Origin: Acanthaster planci
Taxonomy: Eukaryota > Echinodermata > Asteroidea > Valvatida > Acanthasteridae
NCBI RefSeq assembly: GCF_001949145.1
Contig: NW_019091489.1
Location: 600,813 to 660,891, forward strand
Length of the DNA stretch: 60,079 bases
Reading direction: 5' to 3'
Shown here: one piece after another, positions 1-9,281 of the stretch
Layout: every line of letters begins with the position of its first letter
How positions within the stretch are numbered: the stretch's first letter is position 1
Notes under the pieces: model-generated
What the model was told of the DNA's origin: nothing
The model's database searches: none
What the model saw: the letters and a program-made list of their open reading frames with translations, nothing else
Translations under genes and position numbers: made by a program

Positions 1-720
1 CTTTAAATGCTGGAGATGGAGTGGCCCCAGAACAAAGACTCCCACACCAACCTTCCAGTGCCCGACAGGAAGTTGCACCATCCTTTACTTGAAAGTCTGT
101 GGTTGTTTCCTGTTCAGAAAGTTTACACATAAAGGTTGGGTTCGTTACACTTCTTCCCATCCTCAAAATGGCAAGCACACATTCTGTTGGATTTACCTGG
201 TTTCCATGGGGAGCCGTACATGTACATGTATTTCATAGAATAAAAACCAACTTGAGTGATAATTTTAGAAAGCATGTGAGAAATGATGACCGAATGCCTA
301 ATGTCAACTGAGTTTTTTAGTTGGATTGGAAATGCCAATAACTTTGATAATCAAAGGTTGATCAACCAATCACGTAAAAATCATGTAATTATAAGTAGTG
401 GCATCCATCAGAACTCAGAAACTGTCCCTACTGAAACTTACACGTATGTCCTAATATCACTGCTGACCCCTAAAATTTCATTATTTTGAAGAGAAAGAAA
501 CAACATCATAAAATCTGAGTTCCAAATGTAACTACTAGCAACTGTATAAAATACCATTTTTATCAGGTCACATGTTTTTGCTTTCTGATTACTGAAGTGA
601 AGGGAAAAATTACTGGTGGCCGTAGGCCTATATCATGGAACCTAGGCCTAGGCCTACTGTACCTCCAAAACTTTGGGCCCAACGTTCGTCCCGCTCCAAA
701 CGTGGAAGCCGGAGCGGACT
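1..720. other. Left flank of the Polinton-like element, no gene seen
   Basis: I see no convincing exon, RNA gene or repeat array here. Open frames are short and lack family motifs or paired splice sites. Around 618-660 there are tandem copies of the AGGCCTA-type motif common in marine deuterostome genomes. The last bases are the outer flank of the element that begins at 726. Confidence 0.5.
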
Positions 721-725
721 TCTGG

Positions 726-857
726 AGTAGTAGGTAAAAGAGAGTTAGGGACCAACCACCCTGTTTGCACGAGTTCAAGACCAACCACCCCGTTTCCACG
801 CTTCATCAACTCAACCCTCCTGTGCCGCTTTCACCCGCGGGGGACTTTCCACAAACA
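726..857 (+). repeat. Left terminal inverted repeat, 132 bp
   Basis: Exact reverse complement of 9282-9413. Identity ends sharply after the ACAAACA at 851-857. Two internal ACCAACCACC blocks (751 and 781 areas) form a short direct repeat inside the TIR. The flanking duplication TCTGG is at 721-725. Confidence 0.95.
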
Positions 858-1006
858 ACTAGTGACTGAGCTCGTGACTTCCCCAATTTTCAGTGTTTTA
901 ACCGTAACTCTGTTTCAGTAAAATGAAATTAATTTTACAACCATCTTAAGTGATGACTATTTAATAAACACCATGTCAAACCAAACCCACGGAGCTGTAA
1001 TAAAAA

Positions 1007-1333
1007 ATGAAATTTTTTTTCAAAAACCTATACATAAATAGAGACATGAACAGCCCCAAATCAAAACCATTTTTATCGACCTTTAACCGATTTAAGAAAT
1101 CATTTTTATCTGACTTTGTCAAGCAGTATAACATTCCATTACTACCACCAAAGCGCAAATTACACACCAAGCCAGAACTAGTCCAATCAATTCGAGCTAG
1201 CCAACAACAGTTCAGATATCTCCCGCGTCAATCATATCGTCAACTGTTACAGACAGTCCAAGACAAACACATACCCCTTGATTATACTCGCAGAATCCAA
1301 AAGAAAAATCTCATTAAAGCAATTAAAGCCTAA
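1007..1333 (+). CDS. Small basic protein with two SAP-like motifs (Polinton-like element gene)
   Basis: Intact 108-codon frame; a second Met at codon 14 may be the true start because the first 13 residues follow an A/T-rich run. The protein is basic. It holds two similar helix-turn-helix-like segments, about residues 35-64 and 76-107. Each has a Leu-rich start, an IPL motif, then Thr, a basic patch and a Leu/Ile-rich helix, which resembles the SAP DNA-binding motif. SAP motifs are common in DNA-packaging and virion proteins of large DNA viruses, so a genome-binding role is plausible but inferred. It is the first gene of the rightward block and one of the few apparently unbroken frames in the element. 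Confidence 0.5.
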   Translation: MKFFFKNLYINRDMNSPKSKPFLSTFNRFKKSFLSDFVKQYNIPLLPPKRKLHTKPELVQSIRASQQQFRYLPRQSYRQLLQTVQDKHIPLDYTRRIQKKNLIKAIKA

Positions 1334-1344
1334 ACTCGGAGGAA

Positions 1345-1696
1345 GAACTTGCAGAAGTAGACATTAAAAGCGTTCGGCGCTTTCAGGGTAATTTTAGAAA
1401 CTGGGAATTCATACCTCATTTCTTCGAGTATGATTTGATTTACTTTTTCGACTTTTACAAGAGTTGTTGGCATAGCTGAGTATCTAAAAGACAAATACGG
1501 ACTTTGGTTAGACTTTAGGAGTTCGGACGGCAATGCAGCAAACGGTTCGGGTCGGCCCTTGGGAGTTAGAGGTGACATATCGATACAGATGGAATGGGAA
1601 GCAGAAACTGCAGGTCCATTGACAATGTATGTATATTTGGTGATGGACGTGCAATTAACGGTAGAGGACGGGAATTTTAAAAGCTTGGTTTATTAA
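1345..1696 (+). pseudogene. C-terminal remnant of a possible capsid-type protein
   Basis: Two overlapping frames together read like the end of one protein. The first (about 1345-1475) is rich in aromatic residues and ends in a stop. The second (about 1442-1696) runs open to TAA at 1694 and ends with a beta-rich stretch, MYVYLVMDVQL, before the C terminus. A frameshift near 1440-1475 separates them. The stop lies 6 bp before the ATG of the ATPase, so the pair looks like a viral gene cluster. The alternating hydrophobic strand pattern near the end is what one sees at the end of jelly-roll capsid proteins, but this is inference. Most of any such gene would be missing, because only about 350 bp is present. 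Confidence 0.3.
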
Positions 1697-1702
1697 AAAA
1701 GT

Positions 1703-2331
1703 ATGAACCAGATGTACAAGAAGCCACACTGTGCGTTAATCGTAGGTAAAACGTGAAGTGGGAAAACCCAGTGGATTTTGGATCTTTTGGAGACCGAATA
1801 TCGGTTCGCGTTTGAAGCTATTGTAATCATTTGCCCCACGTTATTTAAGAACAAGACTTATTTAGACCAGCTGTGGATATACACCGACGACAACGTGTAT
1901 TTATGTGACTCGGACAGAGAAAAGTTAGAATTGAACGAGGCGACTGACTTGTACCAAAAGGTTTTTGACGGTGTAAATACTTTGTTTGTCGTGGACCATT
2001 GTGCCTCTGTCATTTTATCAAGTACAGAAAGAGGTCAAAAGGTAGCAATACATGTGCCTTGAGCAAAATGGATTTCAGTGGCATGCACTTTAATCATACG
2101 TGTTGGTTATTAACACAAAAGTATAACTCAGTCTTGAAAGATTTTAGAGAAAATATTGCCTGGAACGTGCTGTTTTATTGCAAGGATAAGAATTCATTTG
2201 GCCAGTGTTTGGATGAAAACGATGTTGTACCCGACGAAGAGCGTGATCAATTGAAAAGACATTTACGCGACATCAAATTTAGCAATTTGATTTTAAATAC
2301 AGAGCCCCCAGTCGATTGTTGTATCCAATAA
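1703..2331 (+). pseudogene. A32/FtsK-type genome-packaging ATPase, broken
   Basis: An ATG at 1703 opens a frame that reads into a P-loop. GKT (1745-1753) and SGKT (1757-1768) are separated by an in-frame TGA at 1754-1756, which destroys the Walker A motif. The frame continues with a hydrophobic strand ending in Asp (FVVDHC, Asp codon 1994-1996) that fits Walker B, and stops at 2062. The rest of the domain continues in another frame to a TAA at 2331, including HTCWLLTQKYNSVLKD, the region after Walker B where these ATPases carry their sensor Gln. So there is one stop and one frameshift near 2045. The layout matches packaging ATPases of Polintons and related viruses, which pump DNA into capsids. 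It cannot make an active enzyme as it stands. Confidence 0.72.
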
Positions 2332-2399
2332 AAAAGAAAAAATAATTACATATATAATAAATAAAGATAGAAAACAAAACTTGCAAGAGATTTAAGAAG

Positions 2400-2930
2400 C
2401 AAAAAGATCTTTCTGATTTTAGAGTAAGATCAAGTGGTGGCGTTAACATCTGTTGTAATCAGACAAGAAACACAACTGATTTGATCTCGATCACTTCATT
2501 GATACTGATTTTTGCCTCGGGTTGATAGAAGACTATCCGTACTGCTATGAGGATTGCAAAGTTAAGTTGGAATTTGAAAACCATCAATCTGACCTGGGCA
2601 CCATTGAACGGCTAAATAACTCCATGGGTCATATCAAGTAAAACTGTGTAATTTGCTGTTACTTGTAATTGTAAAAGGAACTCTAACAAGCTAGTTGAAA
2701 ACAAATTTGAACTAACTAATGAATAAGTTAATAACAAACTTATAACAACCGACGAGGTAATTAATAACAAACTTACAGCAATCTTGCAACTACCTAATGA
2801 ACTAGTTAACAGCAAACTTAAGCTAAGTTTTTATTTTATTATAAATAAAGAGCAGCAATGTGACAGTTTGTCCAGGTAGTTATAGAACTAAGGGCAAGGG
2901 CAAGGTCTAATTTCTAAAGCCAATGGTAAA
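2400..2930 (+). other. Decayed coding-like stretch between ATPase and membrane-protein remnant
   Basis: Short frames with many stops. Part of 2690-2825 reads as a Leu/Asn-rich repeat (units around ACTAACTTAATAACAAACTT), possibly coiled coil. I do not recognise a family. Confidence 0.25.
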
Positions 2931-2959
2931 TATGGCAATGTCTTATTAACCGTAAGAAG

Positions 2960-3892
2960 AAAACCGATTTAGTTGTAGGTCTTGACACAATCGCAAAAAA
3001 TGCCCAAGCTGCTGGTTATACTGAAAATGAAGCTAGAGATTTTGTTAGAAACGTCTTGGGATTTCGCAATTATGGGAAAAGGTCAGCCAAGCGCAATCGA
3101 CCTTAAACTCGATTCAATCCGAAAATATCGAGATGGAAGAGCTTCCCCAAGAAGCTGACCAAGTCAGTGACATCGTATAAGAGGTCAATGAAAATCGGAA
3201 AGCTCAAACAGAAGGGTTAAATTACAGAGAGTTGCTAGCCCTAGATGAATCGTTACAGACAGTCAAAGGAGAGCTGATTTTAAACCATGGCAAATTGGAT
3301 CAATTGGACGAAAAAATTCAAGAGGTTAAAAAAAACAGAGGAAGCGGCGACTGATGCAGAACGTGTAGACCTTCAACGACAGTTGAACGATTTGCAAGTG
3401 GAAAGACAAAGTAGGCTCAAAATAATTAACAGATCAGTTACGAAGCCAAATAAATCGCATTAAGGAAACGATTACAGCAGTCATTGACAGTAGTTTAACT
3501 TTATGTGAAAAGGTTCGAACTTTGTTTAGAGAGTAAGGCGTCACGATCGTAAACATTTTAACGGCTTTCAGTTTAGCCGTAAGTACCATTGTAAGTAGTA
3601 TCATAGCTAGCGTCAAAGCTGCTGGATCCGCTCCTGAACCTTCGCCTACGCCAGGACCAAAACCAAACCCCCGTCCAAAGGTGGCGTAACCGATAGGATT
3701 AAAAGATAATTGCAAAATTTGGCAAATGTATTGAAGAAACTGGATTTGTCTGCCTTGGGCGCATTACCCGGCATAATCGGTAGCGTTTGAGTTGGTTTTT
3801 TAACGTGGCGAGTAAAGCGGTCGGTTGGGTTGCGGATCACGTCTGGACTTTGTTTTTAGCGGCAGGTTATTTAAATTTGACTTTTGTATAAA
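2960..3892 (+). pseudogene. Coiled-coil plus two-membrane-segment protein, multiply broken
   Basis: Several frames in series give one recognisable architecture: an N-terminal region (about 2960-3106), a long charged coiled coil rich in Leu, Glu and Gln (about 3200-3530), a hydrophobic segment (3541-3610), a proline-rich hinge (PEPSPTPGPKPNPRPK, about 3637-3684), a Leu-rich amphipathic stretch with ALPGIIGSV, and a second hydrophobic segment ending at a TAA near 3892. At least four stops or frame changes interrupt it. From memory, similar proteins recur in invertebrate Polinton-like elements, where a virion or membrane role is suspected. I cannot confirm that without a profile search. Confidence 0.45.
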
Positions 3893-3928
3893 AAACGTAA
3901 ATTGGTTTATAATAGTTTTAACTTGGGC

Positions 3929-3971
3929 AAAAAAAATTAAACCCCTCCCCAAATTTGGGAAGGTTTTTTTT
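3929..3971. terminator. Hairpin flanked by A-run and T-run at the convergent gene junction
   Basis: An A8 run (3929-3936), an imperfect inverted repeat (3941-3963, loop AAATTT between CCC and GGG) and a T8 run (3964-3971) sit exactly where the rightward and leftward gene blocks meet. The arrangement could end transcription in both directions. Hairpins mark transcript 3' ends in some large DNA viruses and virophages. The role here is inferred. Confidence 0.35.
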
Positions 3972-3999
3972 CATGCCTTTTATTTTTTCGTTTAAGTTA

Positions 4000-4708
4000 A
4001 AACTGTGTACGGCATAAAGCCTATCACATCAACGGCAATGGCTCCAACGGTTTATGATGCTTTTTTCTTCGTTGTGAATGTGTAGCGGTTTCTTTTCTGT
4101 TGGACATTGGTTCTGGGTCTAGTTCCGTAAAATTGGAAGGGGAATCAATAACCGCCATTACCCTCGAGTTCAAACTTGGCACGTAGCCTGTTTTCATTCC
4201 TGGTGTCGCGATCTAAAGGTTGCTGTATCCGTCAAACATGCCGATTCACAAATCCATGTCAGAAGGCACCAAGTATACACCGGGTGCAACTACGAAATTT
4301 AACGGCGTTTTCGCATATTGTAGCGAATCTTGAAATGTCCTGTCGGCAAATGTCTATACATTTGCTACGATTGTAATTGTTGTGCAGTGCGTTGAAGATG
4401 TGGTCGCTAGGAATCGGCATTACGTGGTAGTGAAATATTTTTCGCGCCGTGTAAAATAGGTGAAAGTTGAATAAAGCCGACACGTATGGATCAGAATCGG
4501 TTAGTAGATCAGAACCCACTCCGCATGCCGTTGTCGCGCAATGGACCGCGAAATTAAATTGGTTGTGGTAAAACGAAATCGGTTCCGTAACCCTACGATT
4601 GACCGTTTCGTCCGTATTTACTTTTAGTAATTTATTTTCGAGCGTTAAATTTTGAAACCAATTGTCCTTGTTGACAACAATCGCTAAATGACTAAAGTTG
4701 TGGCCCAT
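4000..4708 (-). pseudogene. Unrecognised Polinton-like structural-type protein, 5' part intact
   Basis: A 149-codon frame on the minus strand starts at ATG 4708 and stops at 4259. Further minus-strand frames continue to about 4010 and look like a frameshifted continuation. The frame contains FNFAVHCATTACGVG and, later, FHLFYTARK and IPSDHIFNAL. It has no catalytic motif I know. From memory, proteins of this pattern occur beside packaging ATPases in invertebrate Polinton-like elements, so a capsid or minor virion role is possible. It begins the leftward gene block read from its distal end. Confidence 0.35.
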
Positions 4709-4904
4709 TTATTTATACGCTTTTAAAAAGGAGGCGCGGTGGGTTTTATTTCTTGGTAAGCAGGCGGTTGGTCGTATTTAACAGACTTGTGCAAACTTAT
4801 TCGCAAAGTTTTTCACAAGGTCTTTTTTTAAAAACGGCCGCCCGGCCGATTTACTTTCTTTCAATTTTGTAGTCGTGTTTGACCGAATCTTTTCCTTCAT
4901 TTCG

Positions 4905-5213
4905 TTAATTCTTTTTCAGTTCGGATAAAATTGGTACAAATTCTTCTTGAGAGATATCACCATCCTTAATCGCACGAGACACGTATTCGTCTACAGTGTT
5001 AAGCTTGGCGTCGCAAACGTACGCGAATTGGATCGTGTTTTTGGTTTTGTGCGACAGCCGACGACTTGCGTATTTCAACATCGCGTAAGCACCAAATTCG
5101 CCGATAGCAATGCCTTCCATTACTAGCCCCACAGGCGCTGACACGCTGCCAAAAAGAGCAGGGATTCCGACGGCGGCCGAAGGAGAGCCTATCGCTTCTA
5201 CTCCGTACTCCAC
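4905..5213 (-). CDS. Small hydrophobic protein with C-terminal helical tail (element gene)
   Basis: A 102-codon frame begins at 5213 and ends in KK-N before a TAA at 4905. The first half (about residues 8-45) is Gly/Ala/Val-rich and hydrophobic, consistent with one or two membrane segments. The second half is charged, with KLNTVDEYVSRAIKDGDISQEEF, a helix-turn-helix-like run. I recall similar short proteins in cnidarian and other invertebrate Polinton-like elements, but the function is unknown. The frame itself is unbroken. Coding-like sequence may continue past the stop (to about 4860), so the end could be a premature stop. Confidence 0.4.
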   Translation of the reverse strand: MEYGVEAIGSPSAAVGIPALFGSVSAPVGLVMEGIAIGEFGAYAMLKYASRRLSHKTKNTIQFAYVCDAKLNTVDEYVSRAIKDGDISQEEFVPILSELKKN

Positions 5214-5439
5214 GTAACCGAGCGCGGGCGAAAGCCGTTTGATCTGTTTGTAACTAACTTCGTAAGCCGTTTGATCTTTTTGTAACTAAGCGTTGCGTTC
5301 TTTAAAAATTTGCGATTTAATTTCTTCGATCTTTTTGAGCCTGTAGACTTTAGTCTCTGCTTGTTCGGCAGACTTTAACTGTGGATACTTACTCAAACCC
5401 GGATAATTGTTTGACTCAATGTTTCTACCATCTTTTTTA

Positions 5440-6511
5440 TTATACAATTTTTAAAAAGTCTAGCTCGAGTAAATTGTCTTTGTTGTTTATCAATTCTTGT
5501 TGCTCGTTTCTCAACGAAAAAGGTAAGCTCGTTATCTGATCGTTTACAAGTGACTTGGCGCTTTCAATCGGGTCTGACGTGGAGCATAGTAAATACGAGG
5601 GCTTCCCGTTAAAGAAATTAAAGTGATTGTTTATTTTACGGCAGTGTATCCAAAGTCCGTCAAAAGGATTGTATTTATCTTTCCATTGTAGATAACGTTT
5701 GGAACGACTCTACCTCTCGGCAGATTTAAAAGTTTGCCGACTTCTTTGCCTAGCTTTAATCTGAGATTTAAATCCGTTATAATTATGGTTACCAAGTTTG
5801 ACTTTTCGTGAACTTTAGAACTCACGCCGGGAATTGCATTTAAAATAAAATCAAACAAATCGACGTTATAAAGCCCGGTGGAATAATTACACTTCCCTGC
5901 TTCCACCCCCCAAAAAACCACTGGGAGCTTCTCTCGTACAAGCGATGCATCACTTCTAGGGCGTTTGAACCAGAGGCCGTGACTAAAACAGTGGGTCTGG
6001 GTTCGGTTTGAGCGGCTCCAATGGTTCTTGTTCTTTCTTTGTTGCCATCGCCTAAAAGTCCTTCTTGAGTAAATTTTAAAGCGATGCGACCAGCTTCTTC
6101 GTAGGTATCAACTTAGCCCCGGGATAAAAGTATTAGATAAATTAGTGTGTTTTCTTTCTCTTTATCTGATGCTTCGACTGGTATTAAAGTTGACCTTATA
6201 CTTTTATCTCCTAGCATATCCATTTGATTTTGGATATTTAACATTTTTTCAATTATGTCATCAAATTTTTCAAAATTCCCCGCCTCGTTATCCCGAATGT
6301 AATTTCTTATCTTGTCATAAAGCAAAACGAGAGTATCTGTCTCTTATTCTGAGAACGGTACTGTCAGTTCAAGTGCTTCTATAATACTTCCATTAATATC
6401 TTGCCTATTGGGCCTCGTATTTGCTGTGCTTGGTGCTGATGGTTGGCTCGGTTGGTTGTGTTGCTTCTCTATGCTCGGTCGGTCTGCCCAGCCTAGTTCT
6501 CGGTCTGCCAT
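5440..6511 (-). pseudogene. Large unrecognised element protein, two stops and two frameshifts
   Basis: A minus-strand ATG at 6511 (MADRELGWAD) opens a frame with a low-complexity Gln/Pro/Ser/Thr-rich start. TAA at 6346-6344 and TAA at 6115-6113 interrupt it, but the reading sense continues in the same frame through a charged helical region. A frameshift near 5945 moves the sense to a frame reading VFWGVEAGKCNYSTGLYNVD (5921 on), and a second near 5680 moves it again towards about 5440. The whole would be about 350 residues. Between about 6400 and 6620 a second minus-strand frame is also partly open over the same DNA. I do not recognise the family with confidence; a virion protein is the best guess from context. 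Confidence 0.4.
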
Positions 6512-6719
6512 TTGAATATGCCGGACTCCCTTCGACTTGAGTGTGCCATTCGATTTCAGTGGACTTTTTTAATGTTGAAATACCCGGGGTGAAATCCTGC
6601 TTATCTGACTTTAATCTTTTTATCGCCTTTTAAATTGTCGATTTAATTTTCTAATTTAAAGTCTGCTCGCTTTCGGTCATGTAAAAAGTGTGTGTCTCCA
6701 TTTTAGTATAAACAGGTTT

Positions 6720-7103
6720 TTAAAAATCTTGTCCAGCAAGGTTATATTTATTAACGGCGTTGTCTCGGTGTTTAACCAAGACTTGAAAAATGTCTTTTAC
6801 GGCTTTTGTGGGTTCTTTTGCCACGTCTTGATAACACACGGCAATTAAAGCACGGAGCGGCTTGCCTCTAGAAATTTTGCCCGCTAAAACTTGCTTTAAT
6901 TTGTATTCTATAGCTCCCGCTTGGCTATGCGTCAATTGAACATTTAGTTCTTTTGAAGTTTTGCTTGACTTTGACTCTTGCTTTTCATAAACAAAACGCT
7001 GATTGTATTTACCTCACACGTTTTGTACTTCGTCTGAATAAATGTGAAATAATACTAAGCCACAATTCCGGCATACGAGTTTAGATTCTTCTCTTAGTTC
7101 CAT
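6720..7103 (-). pseudogene. TFIIB-like transcription factor: zinc ribbon plus cyclin-type helix, one stop
   Basis: A single minus-strand frame runs from ATG 7103 to TAA 6720-6722 (127 codons), broken only by TGA at 7016-7014. Just upstream, in frame, is TCSH, and residues 11-14 are CRNC followed by GLVL. This C-x-H...C-x2-C-G-L-V pattern is that of the TFIIB/viral TFIIB ribbon. Further on, GKISRGKPLRALIAVCYQ matches the RG-x(4)-A-I-x2-A-C core of a TFIIB cyclin repeat. Large DNA viruses carry such factors to start their own transcription. A full TFIIB is around 300 residues with two cyclin repeats; here only the ribbon and part of one repeat remain. An alternative is a different ribbon protein, but the two motifs in this order favour TFIIB. 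Confidence 0.55.
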
Positions 7104-7262
7104 TCTGTTAATATGCGAGCAAGTGTCTTATTGTATTGTTTTTGGCAGATCTGGTTAAGATTTGATGATGTATTCATGTTTTAATGAATAGTAATTTTTA
7201 CAAGGAGAAAAAACAATTATTCCGGAGAATAACCGAGGCTTTTAAAAGTTCTTTAAGTTAGT

Positions 7263-7667
7263 TTAATTCACCTTTAATTCACGGGTCATATCGGGCTCAG
7301 ATTCTAATTCAGTTTCATTAAGGTGAAATCCGCTAAATGCTTCTAAGGCCGATTTATTCGAAATAATTCCGTCGTTTCTAACCTTCAACATGGCAGTCGA
7401 AACCGTGTATTTAACGCTGGCGCCACAAGAAAACGAACCATGAGTTCCTAAATACACGTCTTTTGGATAAATTAATGATTGGGCATCACATCTCTTATTT
7501 ATATATTTCTCAATATTTGACGCGTCAATGGGCCTATTTCTATAGTCAATATAACGAGGCATAAGAATCAATTTTAACGTACATGTGATGTTTGTCGGTG
7601 TAGGACGTATTCTATTCTGTTCAAATCGTCGATATAGCGACTGACTTTGTAAGCGTTTATTGTGCAA
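7263..7667 (-). CDS. Unrecognised 134-residue frame in the element
   Basis: Uninterrupted minus-strand frame starting at 7667. The N-terminal third is basic (Arg/Asn-rich); residues about 75-134 are mixed, with THGSFSCGASVKYTVSTAML and an acidic end. No signal peptide or catalytic motif is seen. It lies upstream of the TFIIB-like gene in the leftward block. It may be the intact 3' part of a longer gene whose start (about 7670-8000) has decayed. Confidence 0.35.
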   Translation of the reverse strand: MHNKRLQSQSLYRRFEQNRIRPTPTNITCTLKLILMPRYIDYRNRPIDASNIEKYINKRCDAQSLIYPKDVYLGTHGSFSCGASVKYTVSTAMLKVRNDGIISNKSALEAFSGFHLNETELESEPDMTRELKVN

Positions 7668-7669
7668 GA

Positions 7670-8545
7670 TGGTATGATACTATTGGTCCCGGCCAGTGTT
7701 TCGATGTACTTGTACGTCACTAAATTTATGTCGTCCAGTATACGCATCATTTGTTTAGTAGTTGATAACAGATTGTGCGACCAACAATATTATCGTCAGT
7801 TTAACTCGTGTGCTGCACTTATACAGGTGATTTGTGCCGTAACAAGGCGTGTCTGTCATCATAATTAGTAGGCTCTTTTCTTGGCCGTCGTGAGTATAAT
7901 AAATGGGCAAACAGCATAGAGTTGCATTACTGCCTTCACGGGGCTCGAAATGGTTAATTTACTTGCGTCAAAAGGACTGTATACAACATTAGGATCGTGT
8001 TGTGGGCATTGAAGCGCTCCTGGTCCTCAGTTACGATATATACTTGGGTTGACGTGGTTTAATTCAAGATATAGTAATTATATTTATTTTCATTTTTTGC
8101 TTAGGTTGCTTCGTCTATTAAAACCATCGGTAGAGGAAACAGCCCCTTTTGGCGAGTCCATTGGAGCTAATTAACATAGAATTTTTTTAGTCCAAATTCC
8201 ACGACTTCTTATCATATCCTACCGCTGTACATGCTGAAAAACCTGGTTTAGTCATTTTACAGCCAGGGCCTCCCCTAGCCAGAAAAAATGCAAAAAACTC
8301 CAGCCGGCCTTGAGCCAGCCTACAGCCTATTCCCATAGGACTGTGTGCTAAGTGGTCCCTTGTGTACAATCTAATGGGTTGTTGACAACACGGTGCCTGG
8401 GGCAGGCAGTGGAATGTTCTTTATCGGTGACAGCTGTCTGGAACTTGTCAGATGCCTCTTTCGGCTGTCCTTTGAAGTGTTATTTTTGTTGGGGGGGTGT
8501 TGTGGTGGTGGTATGGCTTGGCTGGCGCGTGGCGAAGGCCCCCCT
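7670..8545. other. Part of the element without a recognisable gene
   Basis: Only short, stop-rich frames on both strands. The stretch 8250-8620 is richer in G and C than its surroundings, with a G8 run near 8491. One minus frame (about 8371-8580) is Pro/Ser/Lys-rich, but nothing supports a real product. Confidence 0.35.
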
Positions 8546-8744
8546 TCAAATCGGGATAGCCTGGGAAAACGGCCCCCCACGGTACTGTGATGTACTTTTT
8601 GTGGTTTTCGGTGGTTTGTAAGATCTGTAGGGGCTAGGGGACAACCATTGAAGCATTAATATACCTTTAGGACGGACTTGGGGCTCTGCAACCCTGAAAA
8701 ATGAAACGGACTCAACGGAATAGTCCGCTCCCGGAACCGCGTGG

Positions 8745-8951
8745 TTATAAATTCGAAATGCCTCCCAGGGTTGCATTACGCTCTATTTCCATTACAAGAT
8801 TTAAATAGTCTGGTGATATAGGTGGTGCCGGTGGGAAGTCGTTTATTTCCACTCTTACTTCTTCATCGTGTATAATAAATAAACCGAGTTTTTCTGCTTT
8901 TTTGTCCAAGTCAGATTCTGGTTCGGGATTGGTTGGTGTTGTTAGTCTCAT
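8745..8951 (-). CDS. Small acidic element protein of unknown role
   Basis: A 68-codon frame on the minus strand from ATG 8951. It is acidic with a Pro-rich stretch (FPPAPPISPDY). It begins 6 bp after the stop of the Cys-rich frame at 8958-9131, so the two look like neighbouring genes of one unit, or one gene split by a stop. No family is recognised. Confidence 0.35.
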   Translation of the reverse strand: MRLTTPTNPEPESDLDKKAEKLGLFIIHDEEVRVEINDFPPAPPISPDYLNLVMEIERNATLGGISNL

Positions 8952-8957
8952 CTTCTT

Positions 8958-9131
8958 TTAACAACCGTAGCCGCTTTCGTCAGATTCAGCGCAATCAGTG
9001 CATCAGTCAATACCAGTAGAATTTAAACAATTAGTGGAATCGCAAGCATCTATCACGTTGAGAGGCCCGACTGTGTTTTTGCAAAGACGACAATCGACGT
9101 TTGGTGTTTGGTTTATTATCTCTGTTTTCAT
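8958..9131 (-). pseudogene. Small Cys-rich protein, likely zinc-binding, one internal stop
   Basis: Minus-strand ATG at 9131 opens a 57-codon frame ending in TAA 8960-8958. Cysteines fall at residues 14, 17, 30, 35, 44, 47 and 57 (C-x2-C, C-x4-C, C-x2-C), a spacing typical of a small zinc-binding fold. A TGA at 9005-9003 (codon 43) lies directly before the C-x2-C at 44-47. It is the first gene inside the right TIR and so the first of the leftward block. Virus-like elements often place small regulatory proteins there, but the role is inferred. Confidence 0.4.
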
Positions 9132-9281
9132 GGCTATTTAATTAATACAATTTACTTAAGGTGGTTGTAAATCTTTTTCATTTCCCTCAAAGCTTCGGGT
9201 ATAACTGAATTTTCAAATAACCGGGGTGTTTGGGACACACGAATTGTTTGTGGAAAATCCCCACGGAGTCAAAGATCGATG

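Noticed and set aside
4259-4376. Plus-strand frame at 4176-4376
   Set aside because: Antisense shadow of the leftward element gene at 4259-4708.
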